Below are positions 1 through 7,331 of a DNA stretch of 58,262 nt, piece after piece. Both the position numbers and the translations under genes were made by a program. Below the pieces are notes generated by a model, which saw nothing but the letters and a program-made list of their open reading frames with translations, ran no database searches and was not told where the DNA came from. The DNA is taken from positions 1 through 58,262 of the forward strand of contig PVXE01000026.1 in the NCBI GenBank assembly GCA_014444615.1, given 5' to 3'. Position 1 is the first letter of the stretch, and each line of letters begins with the position of its first letter. The DNA comes from Tagaea sp. CACIAM 22H2 (GTDB lineage Bacteria; Pseudomonadota; Alphaproteobacteria; CACIAM-22H2).

Positions 1-1013
1 CCGATCCCCGGCCGCTTGCCGTCGCTGCGTAAGGCTTCGTCGGCCGCATCCATCGCGAAGCGCCGCCCGACTTCCTCCGCCCCGTGCCGGTCGATGGCGC
101 GCGCCAAGGCCGCGCGCGATTGCGGACCCCATTTGCCGTCGACCTCCAGCGGCGGCGGGGCGATCACGCTGTCGGCCATGCGGTTGAGCCGGACGAGCAA
201 ACGCTGCAAACGGCGCACGGCCCCCGGCAGACGATCTTCGCGCACCGCGCGCGCGAAGGCGCGGCGCAGCAAGCGCGGCATGTCGGCCGTGGGATCGCCG
301 GGCCCGCCGCCGATCCCCAGCCGTTTGGCGACGCGCGCGAAGGCGCGGTCGATTCGCAGATCGCGCGATTCGCGCGCGCGGGGAAATTCGCGGCCCCAAC
401 GCGTGGCGGCGCGAAACGCCCGGAAGCCCGCGAGGTCCAGCGGATCGTTCGGCGCCACCGGCGGCTCGGGCGGCGCCCCCGGAATTTCGAACGCGACCGC
501 CTCCCCGCGCAAATAGGCTTTCAGCTTGCGGATACTGCCCGTGCCGAACTGATGCAGATGGCAGGCGAGTCCGATCTGCCCGCGAAGCCCGGCGAGGAAA
601 TCGCGCGCACCGGCTCCCGAATCGCGCGCCACGCGCCGCACGGCGGCGCGCAGCTCGGCGAATTTCGCGGCCTCCGCCTCTCTCAACGCCGCCTCGCCCG
701 CGTCGGTCGCGAGGATCGAATTGCCCAACGCCACTGCGCGCGCGCGCTCGGCACTCGTCAGATCGCGCGTGCGCGCCGACAGCAACGCCGCATCGTCCGC
801 CCCGGTTAGTTTCTCGGCCGATGCGATGGCGGCAAAACGTGCCGCGAGAGCGGCGCGTTGGGAAAGGTCGATCTGGAAGCGCCCGGCTGACAAGCCGCTG
901 GCGGCGTTGTCGACCGCGACGACGCGGCCTTCGGGCCCGCCTTCCGCGTCGCCCAGCACTTCGGCGAGCACGGCGTCGAAATCGGGATCGAGCAAATAGC
1001 GATCTTCGGTCAT
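1..1013 (-). CDS. Partial protein, possible lysozyme-like / peptidoglycan-binding
   Basis: An open minus-strand frame of about 337 codons starts at ATG 1013 and runs off the left edge, so the C-terminus is missing. A strong GGGAGGGA ribosome site precedes the start. Residues around 35-50 read SGLSAGRFQIDLSQ, which resembles the 'G-S-G-Q-D-Q' segment of some lysozyme-like muramidase families. Near the visible end VDGKWGPQSRAAL looks like the core of a peptidoglycan-binding repeat. Its N-terminal ~225 residues align by eye with the next gene upstream, so the two are tandem paralogues. The function is inferred from short motifs only; it could be an unrelated alpha-helical protein. No signal peptide is visible. 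Confidence 0.45.
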   Translation of the reverse strand, partial: MTEDRYLLDPDFDAVLAEVLGDAEGGPEGRVVAVDNAASGLSAGRFQIDLSQRAALAARFAAIASAEKLTGADDAALLSARTRDLTSAERARAVALGNSILATDAGEAALREAEAAKFAELRAAVRRVARDSGAGARDFLAGLRGQIGLACHLHQFGTGSIRKLKAYLRGEAVAFEIPGAPPEPPVAPNDPLDLAGFRAFRAATRWGREFPRARESRDLRIDRAFARVAKRLGIGGGPGDPTADMPRLLRRAFARAVREDRLPGAVRRLQRLLVRLNRMADSVIAPPPLEVDGKWGPQSRAALARAIDRHGAEEVGRRFAMDAADEALRSDGKRPGI

Positions 1014-1027
1014 CGTCCGTCCCTCCC

Positions 1028-1732
1028 TCACGCCGACAGACGCGCGGTTTCGTGGGGGGCGAAATCCCACGCGACCGCGTCCAAAGCCGCGTCGCGCGCC
1101 GCCCAGCCTTCGGCGAGCGGCCAGACCGGCGAATGCCGTCGCGCAAGGCCGCGCAAGGCCGCGAGATCGAAACGCGCCGCGTCGGGCACGATCCCGCGCG
1201 CCAGCACGGCCGCGAGTTCGCTATGCGCGTGACGCGGCAAGGCGTGGAAATGCGCGGCGAGTTCGAGTTGCCCGGCCAGCGAGCGGAGCGCGCGCCACGC
1301 CCAAGGTGCGGCTTGCGCCAGCATGAGGCGCACGCGCGCGCCGATGGCGGTCAAGCGCCGGCGCTCGGCCTTGGCCAAGGCGCGCTTGCCCGCCGCCGTT
1401 TCCAGCGTGGCGCGCGCGAGCAGCAAGGCGCGCACGCTTGCCGTTTCGTCATCGCGCAGATCATCGCGACCGAATACGCCGTCCAGATCGGGGATCAGCA
1501 CCCGCCCGTCGCCCAGCGGCACTTCGCCCACGCGCGCGGCGCGCGCGGCATCGGCCAGCGCGCAGCGCAATTTGGGCTCCTGCGCGGGCACGAGCCGCAA
1601 GCGCCCCAGCGCCAATGCGCCCGCGGCGGCAATTACGGCATCGCCCGGCCGCCCTCCCGTCGCGGCGGACAAGGCATGCGGCAAGGCTTCGGTAAGGCGC
1701 GGATGCGGCTCGGGCGGCTGCGGCGCGGACAT
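1028..1732 (-). CDS. Divergent paralogue of the preceding partial gene, unknown function
   Basis: A 234-residue Ala/Arg-rich protein ending 14 bp before the start of the partial gene, so probably co-transcribed with it. The segment GALALGRLRLVPAQ matches SGLSAGRFQIDLSQ of the neighbour. Further on, LxTxAGxxALxxAE, LxGQxxLAxHxH and a DLAxxRxxxR block line up in the same order in both proteins. It lacks the C-terminal peptidoglycan-binding-like region of the neighbour. The polar residues of the motif (Ser, Gln, Asp) are largely replaced by hydrophobic ones, suggesting loss of catalysis or a structural or regulatory role. No family is recognised with confidence. Start chosen at ATG 1732, with GAGGGG about 12 nt upstream. 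Confidence 0.55.
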   Translation of the reverse strand: MSAPQPPEPHPRLTEALPHALSAATGGRPGDAVIAAAGALALGRLRLVPAQEPKLRCALADAARAARVGEVPLGDGRVLIPDLDGVFGRDDLRDDETASVRALLLARATLETAAGKRALAKAERRRLTAIGARVRLMLAQAAPWAWRALRSLAGQLELAAHFHALPRHAHSELAAVLARGIVPDAARFDLAALRGLARRHSPVWPLAEGWAARDAALDAVAWDFAPHETARLSA

Positions 1733-1851
1733 GGAAAAACCCCTCGGTGCGGAACGGCATTGCGGCGCCGGCCTCCGGGATTTTCGATAATTCCATAATA
1801 TCTACTACCGTTCCTTACGTACATCGCCGCAAAAGTACCTATAATGTTCTC

Positions 1852-2087
1852 ATGCGGTGCCGTAGAAATCCCCACCCGGCGATTCGGTCCGATTCGCCGA
1901 GAATGGGGACTTTCCACAGGAATGCACGTTCGGAGCGGCAACGAAGAGTAGGGAATTACCGACCCGCCGGATGCCGTTAGAATGAATATAGAACATCTAC
2001 TTTGAGGCGCAACAGAAATCCAACGAACAATCCGACGCTACAATCGTGCCCATGAAAAAGGGGTCCGCCATGGCGGACCCCTTTTCG
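1852..2087 (+). ncRNA. Candidate structured small RNA in a 380-bp intergenic region
   Basis: No gene is evident between 1733 and 2114, and the stretch is visibly less GC-rich than its surroundings. A perfect TATAAT lies at 1840-1845, with only a weak -35 (TTACGT, 1815-1820). Just downstream is a long hairpin: GAAATCCCCA (1865-1874) pairs with TGGGGACTTTC (1904-1914, one bulged C), and inside it CGGCGA (1877-1882) pairs with TCGCCG (1894-1899). The region ends at the perfect palindrome 2056-2085 followed by a T-run, a good terminator on this strand. Transcript limits are guesses from promoter and terminator. It could instead be a leader or decayed sequence. Confidence 0.28.
2056..2085 (-). terminator. 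Perfect 30-bp palindromic bidirectional terminator
   Basis: Bases 2056-2070 are the exact reverse complement of 2071-2085; each arm is A4-GGGGTCCGCC(A). The A- and T-tracts make it an intrinsic terminator in both directions. On the minus strand it lies 29 bp past the DUF1150 stop and would end the hsp20 operon. Confidence 0.85.
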
Positions 2088-2114
2088 TGCTCCTCGGCGG
2101 GTCGTCGCGCGCGA

Positions 2115-2342
2115 TCAATGCGCGTCGAGCGGCTCCAGCCCGTGTTGGCGGATCGCCGCAAAAGCGAGATCGCGCGACGGTGCCGCACCAATGCGTTCAC
2201 CGGCCGCGGAATGGATCGCGTAGATCGAGGCGGGGCCTTGTTCGCCCGTTTCTTCCGTGCGGCGGACATAGGCGATGCCTTGATGCCCGAGGGCGGCGAA
2301 CGCCTCGGGCGACAACGCGCGCAACGTGGAAAGATCGCTCAT
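2115..2342 (-). CDS. DUF1150 family protein
   Basis: A 75-residue protein of the alphaproteobacterial DUF1150 family, whose members typically follow a small heat-shock gene, as here. The recognisable features are LSPEAFAALGHQGIAYV at residues 9-25, a YAIHSAAGERIG segment and the C-terminal DLAFAAIRQHGLEPL. The biochemical role is unknown; position suggests an accessory function in proteostasis. The start lies only 3 bp after the Hsp20 stop, so the two are almost certainly translated from one mRNA. The palindromic terminator follows directly. Confidence 0.85.
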   Translation of the reverse strand: MSDLSTLRALSPEAFAALGHQGIAYVRRTEETGEQGPASIYAIHSAAGERIGAAPSRDLAFAAIRQHGLEPLDAH

Positions 2343-2345
2343 GCT

Positions 2346-2807
2346 TCAGCCCTCCTTGCCGGAAACGTCGATGGTCGGGCGGCGCTGGGCCGCGTTCGCC
2401 CCGCTTTTGATTTCGATACGCCGCGCCTTGGCTTCGGGTTGCGGGCGCGCGAGATCGATATGCAGCAAGCCGTTGTCGAGCGAGGAGCCGAGCACTTCGA
2501 TTCCGTCGGCGAGCACGAAGCTGCGCTGGAACTGGCGCGCCGCGATGCCGCGATGGATGAAGGCGCGGTTGCCGTCGTCGGCCTGTTTGCCGCGCACGAC
2601 GAGCTGATTGCCTTCGAGCGACAGAACGAGATCGTCGGTGGTGAAGCCGGCGACGGCCAGCGTGATGCGCAGGCCGTTCTCGCCGATCTGTTCGATGTTG
2701 TAGGGCGGATAACCGTCGCCGCCATGCTTGGCGATGCGGTCGAGCGTGCGCTCGAACTCGTCGAAGCCGAGCAGCAGCGGGTTGTTGAACAGCGACAAAC
2801 GCGACAT
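2346..2807 (-). CDS. Hsp20 / IbpA-type small heat-shock protein
   Basis: A 153-residue cytoplasmic ATP-independent holdase of the alpha-crystallin family. The alpha-crystallin domain spans about residues 35-130: YNIEQIGENGLRITLAVAGF, the VRGKQ strand, and GLLHIDLAR, which is the conserved G-x-L-x-(I/V)-x-L signature near the end. The N-terminal SLFNNPLLLGFDEFERTLDRI is typical of the class A proteins of Alphaproteobacteria. It heads the two-gene unit with DUF1150. I saw no ROSE-type thermometer or sigma-32 site I would trust in the 139 bp upstream. Confidence 0.92.
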   Translation of the reverse strand: MSRLSLFNNPLLLGFDEFERTLDRIAKHGGDGYPPYNIEQIGENGLRITLAVAGFTTDDLVLSLEGNQLVVRGKQADDGNRAFIHRGIAARQFQRSFVLADGIEVLGSSLDNGLLHIDLARPQPEAKARRIEIKSGANAAQRRPTIDVSGKEG

Positions 2808-2946
2808 GTCCTACGCACTTTCCGGAGCGCCCCCGAAGCTGGGCGGCACCCCCTATACGGCCGCCGGAGCGGCCCGTTGCGGGGCGGCGGGCCCCCCGAA
2901 AGGCGGCCCGTCCATGCGGAAAATATGGCGGTCCCGGCGGGGGGTA

Positions 2947-3342
2947 TCAAGCCCCCCGCTTGCGCGGGGGAATCCCGCTTGCGGCGGGCTTGGCGGGGGG
3001 CAATCCGGCGGCGGCGTTCAACACCTGCATCGCCACACGGGCGTTGCGCACATTGCGGGCGTTGCGGATCAGGGCCGCGCGCGCGGGGTCGATTTTGCCC
3101 GTTTCGCGCAAGCGGCGGATTTCCTCGGCGGCACTCATGGCGGGTTCCACCGGGGCGCCGCCGGCCATGGCTTCGAGCTGGCGCGCCGCCCCTTCGAGAT
3201 TGGCGACCATCGTCTCCAATTCCTCGCGATGAGCCTTGGTCAGGTCCTTGCGCGCCAGCGTATGGCGGAATCCCGCCGCACGATCGCGAAAGCGCTTGGC
3301 TTTGGCCAGGTACTGCTCGGATTTGGATTCTTGCTTCGGCAT
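2947..3342 (-). CDS. Small charged coiled-coil protein, unknown function
   Basis: A 131-residue hypothetical protein. Residues 1-60 are rich in Lys/Glu/Arg with heptad-like spacing (KAKRFRDRAAGFRHTLARKDLTKAHREEL), suggesting a coiled coil. The C-terminus is Pro/Ala-rich and lies over GC-rich direct repeats (2968-3000), which makes the last residues look low-complexity. No signal peptide, membrane segment or known domain is evident. It stands alone, upstream of hsp20 on the same strand with a 139-bp gap. Confidence 0.55.
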   Translation of the reverse strand: MPKQESKSEQYLAKAKRFRDRAAGFRHTLARKDLTKAHREELETMVANLEGAARQLEAMAGGAPVEPAMSAAEEIRRLRETGKIDPARAALIRNARNVRNARVAMQVLNAAAGLPPAKPAASGIPPRKRGA

Positions 3343-3421
3343 ACGCTTCGATTCGTTCGCGGAGGCGAAAAGTATACGCCGGATAATTCCCGCGAGGCGA
3401 GTTTATGCCGCCGCAAAAGCG

Positions 3422-3450
3422 GCGGGCGGGCCCCGAAGGAACCCGCCCGC
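3422..3450 (-). terminator. Hairpin downstream of the Spy-like gene
   Basis: GCGGGCGGG (3422-3430) pairs with CCCGCCCGC (3442-3450), 20 bp beyond the stop at 3471. A short T-run (CGCTTTTGCGG) follows on the minus strand. Probably a weak intrinsic terminator. Confidence 0.5.
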
Positions 3451-3470
3451 GCCCGGCCGTCCGATCGGCC

Positions 3471-3944
3471 TTAGTGGTGGCGGCGCATCATCCGACGCGG
3501 CGACAGCGCTTCGGCCAGCGCCGATTTCTGCGCGTCGTCGAGCACGGCCTGGAATCGCTCGACCGCCGGACGCAACACGGCGAGCGACGCGGCCATCGCT
3601 TGCGTGAAAGTTTCGCGCCGCGCGAGCTGGGCGGCCGCGTCGTTGGGTGCGGCCGCGGCCGGCGGATTGTCGCACAGGCGTTTCATCGGCTCGCCGGCGG
3701 CACGGCTGTCGCGCGCGAAACTTTCCCACGCCGAACGTTGCGCCGCCGTCGGCTTCACCTTGGCTTCGAGATAGGCAAGCCGCGAAGCGATACGCGCATC
3801 GGCGTCGGCGCACATACGCTCGAATCCGCGCCGCGCATGATCGGGCGGCGGGCCGCCGGCCGGGGGTGCGGGCGGCTGCTGGGCGAAAGCCGGCATCGCA
3901 AACGCGAGACCGGCGAGAGCGAGGAGGATGGGCTTCTTCATCAT
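3471..3944 (-). CDS. Spy/CpxP-like periplasmic LTXXQ-type protein
   Basis: A predicted periplasmic protein of about 157 residues. The start is placed at the ATGATG pair (3944) because GGAG sits 7 nt upstream and a clean signal peptide follows (MMKKPILLALAGLAFAMPAFAQ). Longer in-frame extensions upstream lack a signal. After a Pro-rich linker the protein is helical with two LTxxQ-like segments (KPTAAQRSAWESFA and AVLDDAQKSALAEAL), the hallmark of Spy/CpxP envelope-stress chaperones. It ends in a His-rich tail that might bind metal. It is divergent from the two-component system at 4133, the same arrangement as cpxP/cpxRA, so it is a likely target or sensor cofactor of that system. Confidence 0.65.
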   Translation of the reverse strand: MMKKPILLALAGLAFAMPAFAQQPPAPPAGGPPPDHARRGFERMCADADARIASRLAYLEAKVKPTAAQRSAWESFARDSRAAGEPMKRLCDNPPAAAAPNDAAAQLARRETFTQAMAASLAVLRPAVERFQAVLDDAQKSALAEALSPRRMMRRHH

Positions 3945-4042
3945 ACGTCTCCGTTGTGGATTGCGGACGACGCCGTTATCGGCTTGGATTGGGGCCCGGC
4001 GATGACCGGCACGTTTCCTCGCATGACCGCGGACCCCATGTG

Positions 4043-4093
4043 TGTAACGACCCATAACCATGTGTCCGTGTTTGTAACGCCGGGTTACGACCC
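4043..4093. promoter_or_regulatory. Repeated TGTAACG boxes between Spy-like gene and two-component operon
   Basis: TGTAACG occurs at 4043-4049 and 4073-4079, exactly 30 bp apart. An inverted GGTTAC lies at 4083-4088, and TAACGACCC / TTACGACCC follow the first and third copies. The boxes are in the 188-bp divergent region and are candidates for autoregulatory sites of the downstream OmpR-type regulator. This is inferred from position only. Confidence 0.35.
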
Positions 4094-4132
4094 GTCGGCG
4101 AAGTTGCCGCGCGGCGATATGATCGGCGCATC

Positions 4133-4852
4133 ATGACGCAACGCACGCCGCATATTCTTGTCGTCGACGACGACCGCGAAATCCGCAGGCTCGTCTCGCG
4201 TTTCCTCACCGAGAACGGTTTCCGCACGACCGAGGCCAAGGACGTGCGCGAGGCCGAGGCCGCTTTGGGGGCCGGCAAGTTCGAACTCGTGGTTCTGGAT
4301 TTGATGATGCCGGGCGAGGATGGCTTGTCCTTCGCGCGGCGCTTGCGCGCGCAGGACCGCATTCCGATCGTGATGCTGACCGCGCGCGGCGAGGAAACAG
4401 ACCGCATCGTGGGGCTCGAGATCGGCGCCGACGATTACCTGCCCAAGCCCTTCAATCCGCGCGAGCTGCTGGCGCGCGTGCGCGCGGTGTTGCGCCGTGC
4501 CGGCGAGCGCCAGGAGCCGGAGGTCAAAGCGCGGATCTTCCAATTCGCGGGCTGGACATTGGATTCGGCAAGACGGGAACTTCGCCGGCCCGACAGCGCG
4601 CTCGTGCCCACGACCGACGCCGAGATCGATCTGCTGATCGCCTTCGTCGAGCGTCCGCAACGCACATTGTCGCGCGAACAATTGCTCGATCTCGCGCGCG
4701 GCCGGCAGGCGCAGTTGTTCGACCGTTCGATCGACGTCGCGGTGATGCGCTTGCGCCGCAAGATCGAGCCCGATCCCGCGAAACCCGAAATCATCCGTAC
4801 CGTGCGCAACGGCGGATATCTGTTCGCCGCCGACGTCGAGACACGGGCGTGA
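4133..4852 (+). CDS. OmpR-family response regulator
   Basis: A 239-residue DNA-binding response regulator. The receiver domain is residues 1-120: acidic pocket VDDD (11-14), phospho-acceptor Asp56 in LVVLDLMMPGEDG, and the conserved Lys in LPKPF. The winged-helix effector domain spans about 135-235, with the typical DVAVMRLRRKIEPDP and IRTVRNGGYLF signatures. Its stop overlaps the start of the sensor kinase by 4 nt, so the two are a translationally coupled pair. The divergent neighbour encodes a Spy/CpxP-like periplasmic protein, which points to an envelope-related signal; the actual stimulus is unknown. Confidence 0.93.
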   Translation: MTQRTPHILVVDDDREIRRLVSRFLTENGFRTTEAKDVREAEAALGAGKFELVVLDLMMPGEDGLSFARRLRAQDRIPIVMLTARGEETDRIVGLEIGADDYLPKPFNPRELLARVRAVLRRAGERQEPEVKARIFQFAGWTLDSARRELRRPDSALVPTTDAEIDLLIAFVERPQRTLSREQLLDLARGRQAQLFDRSIDVAVMRLRRKIEPDPAKPEIIRTVRNGGYLFAADVETRA

Positions 4853-6258
4853 AAGGCCTGTTCGACGGGATCGCCGGCCGCATCGCGCTGGTCGCGATCG
4901 TCGGCCTCGTCGCGGCGCAGCTCATTTCGGTCGGCTTGGCGCTGCTGCTGCGCCCGACGGAGTTCCGGCTTTACGCGGCTCCTTGGCTCGCCGAAGCGGC
5001 GGTCGCTATCGCACGCGATACGTTCGCGCGGCCGCCGGCAGCGCGCGCCGCCTATCTCCATCGGCGCGCGGAGATCGAACACCTCGATCTCGAATGGTCG
5101 CCGACGCTGGAAGTGCCGCCCGACCCGCGCCCCGCGCGCGGACGCGCGGCGCGGCTTGAGCGCGTGATCGCCGAAGCGTTGGGACCGGGCTTCGGCGTTT
5201 CCAGCGAGTTGGCGATCGGCGGATTCGGGCTGCCGCGCCCGCCGGGGCGGTTCGAACGTCATGCGCAAGTCTTGCGCGTGCCGGCCGACGATTCCGCCTG
5301 GGCCGAGGCGCAGACCATTCCCGGCATTTTCCGCATCGTCATTCGCGGACCCGACGGCACGTTCCTGACGCTGCACCCGATCACGCCGGGCCTGAATTGG
5401 GGCTGGATCGTGCTGGGCGCGTGGCTTGCGGGTATCGCCGTCGCCGCCGGCGCCGCGGCGTTGTGGGCGGCGCGCCGGGTCGCAGGCCCCCTCGTCTCCG
5501 TCTCGCTCGCGGCACAGCGCGCGGGTGCGGGCCTCGCCGCCGAATTGCCGCGTTTGTCGGGCGCCCCCCGCGAAGTGCGCCGCATCGGCGAATCGTTGAC
5601 GCGCATGCGCGCGCAGCTCGTGCGCCATGTCGAAGACCGCACGCGGATGCTGGCCGCCGTCAGCCACGACCTGCGCACGCCGTTGACGCGCCTGCGCCTG
5701 CGCGCGGAATCGATCGACGATGCCGAGGAGCGCGCGAAGGCGCAGAGCGATATCGTCGAGATGGAAAAGATGATCGCCGAGACGCTGGCTTTCGCGCGCG
5801 CCGACGCGCTGGAGTCCTCGCCCGAGCGTTTCGATTTCGCCGCCTTGCTGCAAACGCTGGTCGACGAGCGCGAGGATCTCGGCCGCGAGATTTCCTACAA
5901 AGGCCCGCAAAGCCTGATCGTCGAAGGGCGCGCAGGCGCCCTCAAACGCGCGCTCGCCAATTTGATCGACAACGCGCTGATCTACGGCGAACGCGCGGAA
6001 GTGACACTCGCCGAATATCCCGACCGGATCGAGGCGGCGATCGTCGACGAAGGGCCGGGCATTCCCCCGGCCGAGCTCGAACATGTGTTCCGGCCGTTCT
6101 ACCGGCTGGAAGTGTCGCGCTCGCGCGAAACCGGCGGCACGGGGCTGGGTCTGGCCGTCGCCCGCGATATCGCGGTCGCCCATGGCGGCGAGGTGCGGCT
6201 GGAGAACCGTCCGACGCGCGGCTTGCGCGCGACGCTGGTGCTGCCGCGCGTCGGCTGA
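4849..6258 (+). CDS. EnvZ/CpxA-type sensor histidine kinase
   Basis: A 469-residue membrane histidine kinase. One membrane segment lies at about residues 12-34, a periplasmic domain at about 35-183, a second membrane segment at about 184-206, and a HAMP domain at about 207-260. The dimerisation helix has His273 in AAVSHDLRTPLTRLRLRAE. The ATPase domain has an N box (NLIDNALIYG), DEGPGIP and GGTGLGLAVA. It starts with GTG inside the regulator's stop codon region (4-nt overlap). It is the cognate partner of the upstream OmpR-family regulator. Confidence 0.93.
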   Translation: MKGLFDGIAGRIALVAIVGLVAAQLISVGLALLLRPTEFRLYAAPWLAEAAVAIARDTFARPPAARAAYLHRRAEIEHLDLEWSPTLEVPPDPRPARGRAARLERVIAEALGPGFGVSSELAIGGFGLPRPPGRFERHAQVLRVPADDSAWAEAQTIPGIFRIVIRGPDGTFLTLHPITPGLNWGWIVLGAWLAGIAVAAGAAALWAARRVAGPLVSVSLAAQRAGAGLAAELPRLSGAPREVRRIGESLTRMRAQLVRHVEDRTRMLAAVSHDLRTPLTRLRLRAESIDDAEERAKAQSDIVEMEKMIAETLAFARADALESSPERFDFAALLQTLVDEREDLGREISYKGPQSLIVEGRAGALKRALANLIDNALIYGERAEVTLAEYPDRIEAAIVDEGPGIPPAELEHVFRPFYRLEVSRSRETGGTGLGLAVARDIAVAHGGEVRLENRPTRGLRATLVLPRVG

Positions 6259-6276
6259 CGCTGTATACTGCGCGCC

Positions 6277-6780
6277 GTGATCGACGCTCTTCTCCGCTCG
6301 CGCCTTGCGGGCATCGCCATCGCCGCCGGCAGTGCCGCCGTGCTCGGCGCCGCCCTCGCCTTCCAGCATATCGGCGGGCTGGTCCCGTGCGATCTTTGCT
6401 ACCTGCAGCGCTACCCGTTCTGGGTCGCGATCCCCGCCGGCCTCGCCGCCGCTTTCGCCCCCGCAGGCAAGCCGCGCGCGGCCTTGCTGGGAATCGCGGC
6501 CGCCGCGCTGACCTACGGCGCGGGCGTCGCCGTATTCCACACCGGCGTCGAACAAGGCTGGTGGGAAGGTCTCGCCTCGTGCAGCTCGCCGCGCGGCGCG
6601 TCGAATTCGCTGGAGGAATTGCGCGCGCGGCTTTTGGCCGCACCCGTCGTGCGGTGCGACGAGCCGCAATGGTCGTTGTTCGGCGTGACGATGGCCGGGT
6701 ACAACATTCTCCTGTCTGGGGCACTCGCCACCGTCGCGGGGGCGAGTGCTTGGTTCGCGCTTCGCGGAGATTCGAAATGA
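6277..6780 (+). CDS. dsbB: Disulfide bond formation protein B
   Basis: A 167-residue inner-membrane protein with four hydrophobic segments. It re-oxidises a DsbA-type thiol oxidase and passes electrons to ubiquinone. The first redox pair is Cys38/Cys41 in VPCDLCYLQRYPF, a signature of the family. The second, more widely spaced pair is Cys102 and Cys127 in the second periplasmic loop. Starts with GTG at 6277. It overlaps coq7 by 4 nt, so a quinone-dependent oxidase and a quinone-biosynthesis enzyme are made from one mRNA. Confidence 0.85.
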   Translation: MIDALLRSRLAGIAIAAGSAAVLGAALAFQHIGGLVPCDLCYLQRYPFWVAIPAGLAAAFAPAGKPRAALLGIAAAALTYGAGVAVFHTGVEQGWWEGLASCSSPRGASNSLEELRARLLAAPVVRCDEPQWSLFGVTMAGYNILLSGALATVAGASAWFALRGDSK

Positions 6781-7331
6781 CCGCATCGCATCGTATGGGC
6801 CTGCCCGGCGAACCCGCCGGCGAAGCGCTGATCGATCGCATCCTGCGCGTCGATCACGCCGGCGAGTACGGCGCCGTTCGCATCTACGAAGGCCAGCTTG
6901 CCGTTCTCGGCAAGAACAGCGAGGCGGCGAAGGCCGTGGCGCATATGGCCGAACAGGAACGCGCGCATCTGGCCGCTTTCGAAAAGCTGCTGCCCGAGCG
7001 CCGCGCGCGCCCGACCGTGCTGCAGCCTTTCTGGCATGTCGCGGGTTTCGCGCTGGGGGCCGCCACGGCCATGCTGGGCGAAAAAGCCGCGATGGCCTGC
7101 ACCGTCGCGGTCGAAGAAGTGATCGACGAACATTACCGCGAACAGATCGCCGCATTGCCCGACGACGAAGGCGGCCTCAAAGAAACGCTCGAGAAATTCC
7201 GCCGGGAAGAGGTCGAGCACAAGAACGAAGCGCTCGATCGCGGTGCCGAGCAGGCGCCGGGCTACGAACCGCTTGCCGCCGCGATCAAGGCGGGCTCGCG
7301 CCTCGCCATCTGGCTGTCGAGCCGGATTTAA
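6777..7331 (+). CDS. coq7: Demethoxyubiquinone hydroxylase (Coq7/UbiF-type di-iron)
   Basis: A 184-residue di-iron monooxygenase that hydroxylates 2-octaprenyl-3-methyl-6-methoxy-benzoquinol in ubiquinone synthesis. The carboxylate-bridge motifs are all present: RVDHAGEYGAVRIYEGQ (about 23-39), AEQERAHLAAFE (about 58-69), AVEEVIDEHY (about 111-120) and EEVEHKNEAL (about 142-151). The ATG at 6777 overlaps the dsbB stop (ATGA); longer in-frame extensions upstream are read-through of other genes. This form of Coq7 instead of UbiF is characteristic of many Alphaproteobacteria. Confidence 0.93.
   Translation: MTASHRMGLPGEPAGEALIDRILRVDHAGEYGAVRIYEGQLAVLGKNSEAAKAVAHMAEQERAHLAAFEKLLPERRARPTVLQPFWHVAGFALGAATAMLGEKAAMACTVAVEEVIDEHYREQIAALPDDEGGLKETLEKFRREEVEHKNEALDRGAEQAPGYEPLAAAIKAGSRLAIWLSSRI

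Noticed and set aside
2808..2946. RNA thermometer or heat-shock promoter upstream of hsp20
   Set aside because: No ROSE-type anti-ribosome-site hairpin and no clear sigma-32 boxes could be recognised.
4435..7155. Very long open frame (about 900 codons) on the minus strand
   Set aside because: It is antisense to the two-component system, dsbB and coq7, which match known families. Its translation is Arg/Ala-rich and without recognisable motifs, an effect of high GC.
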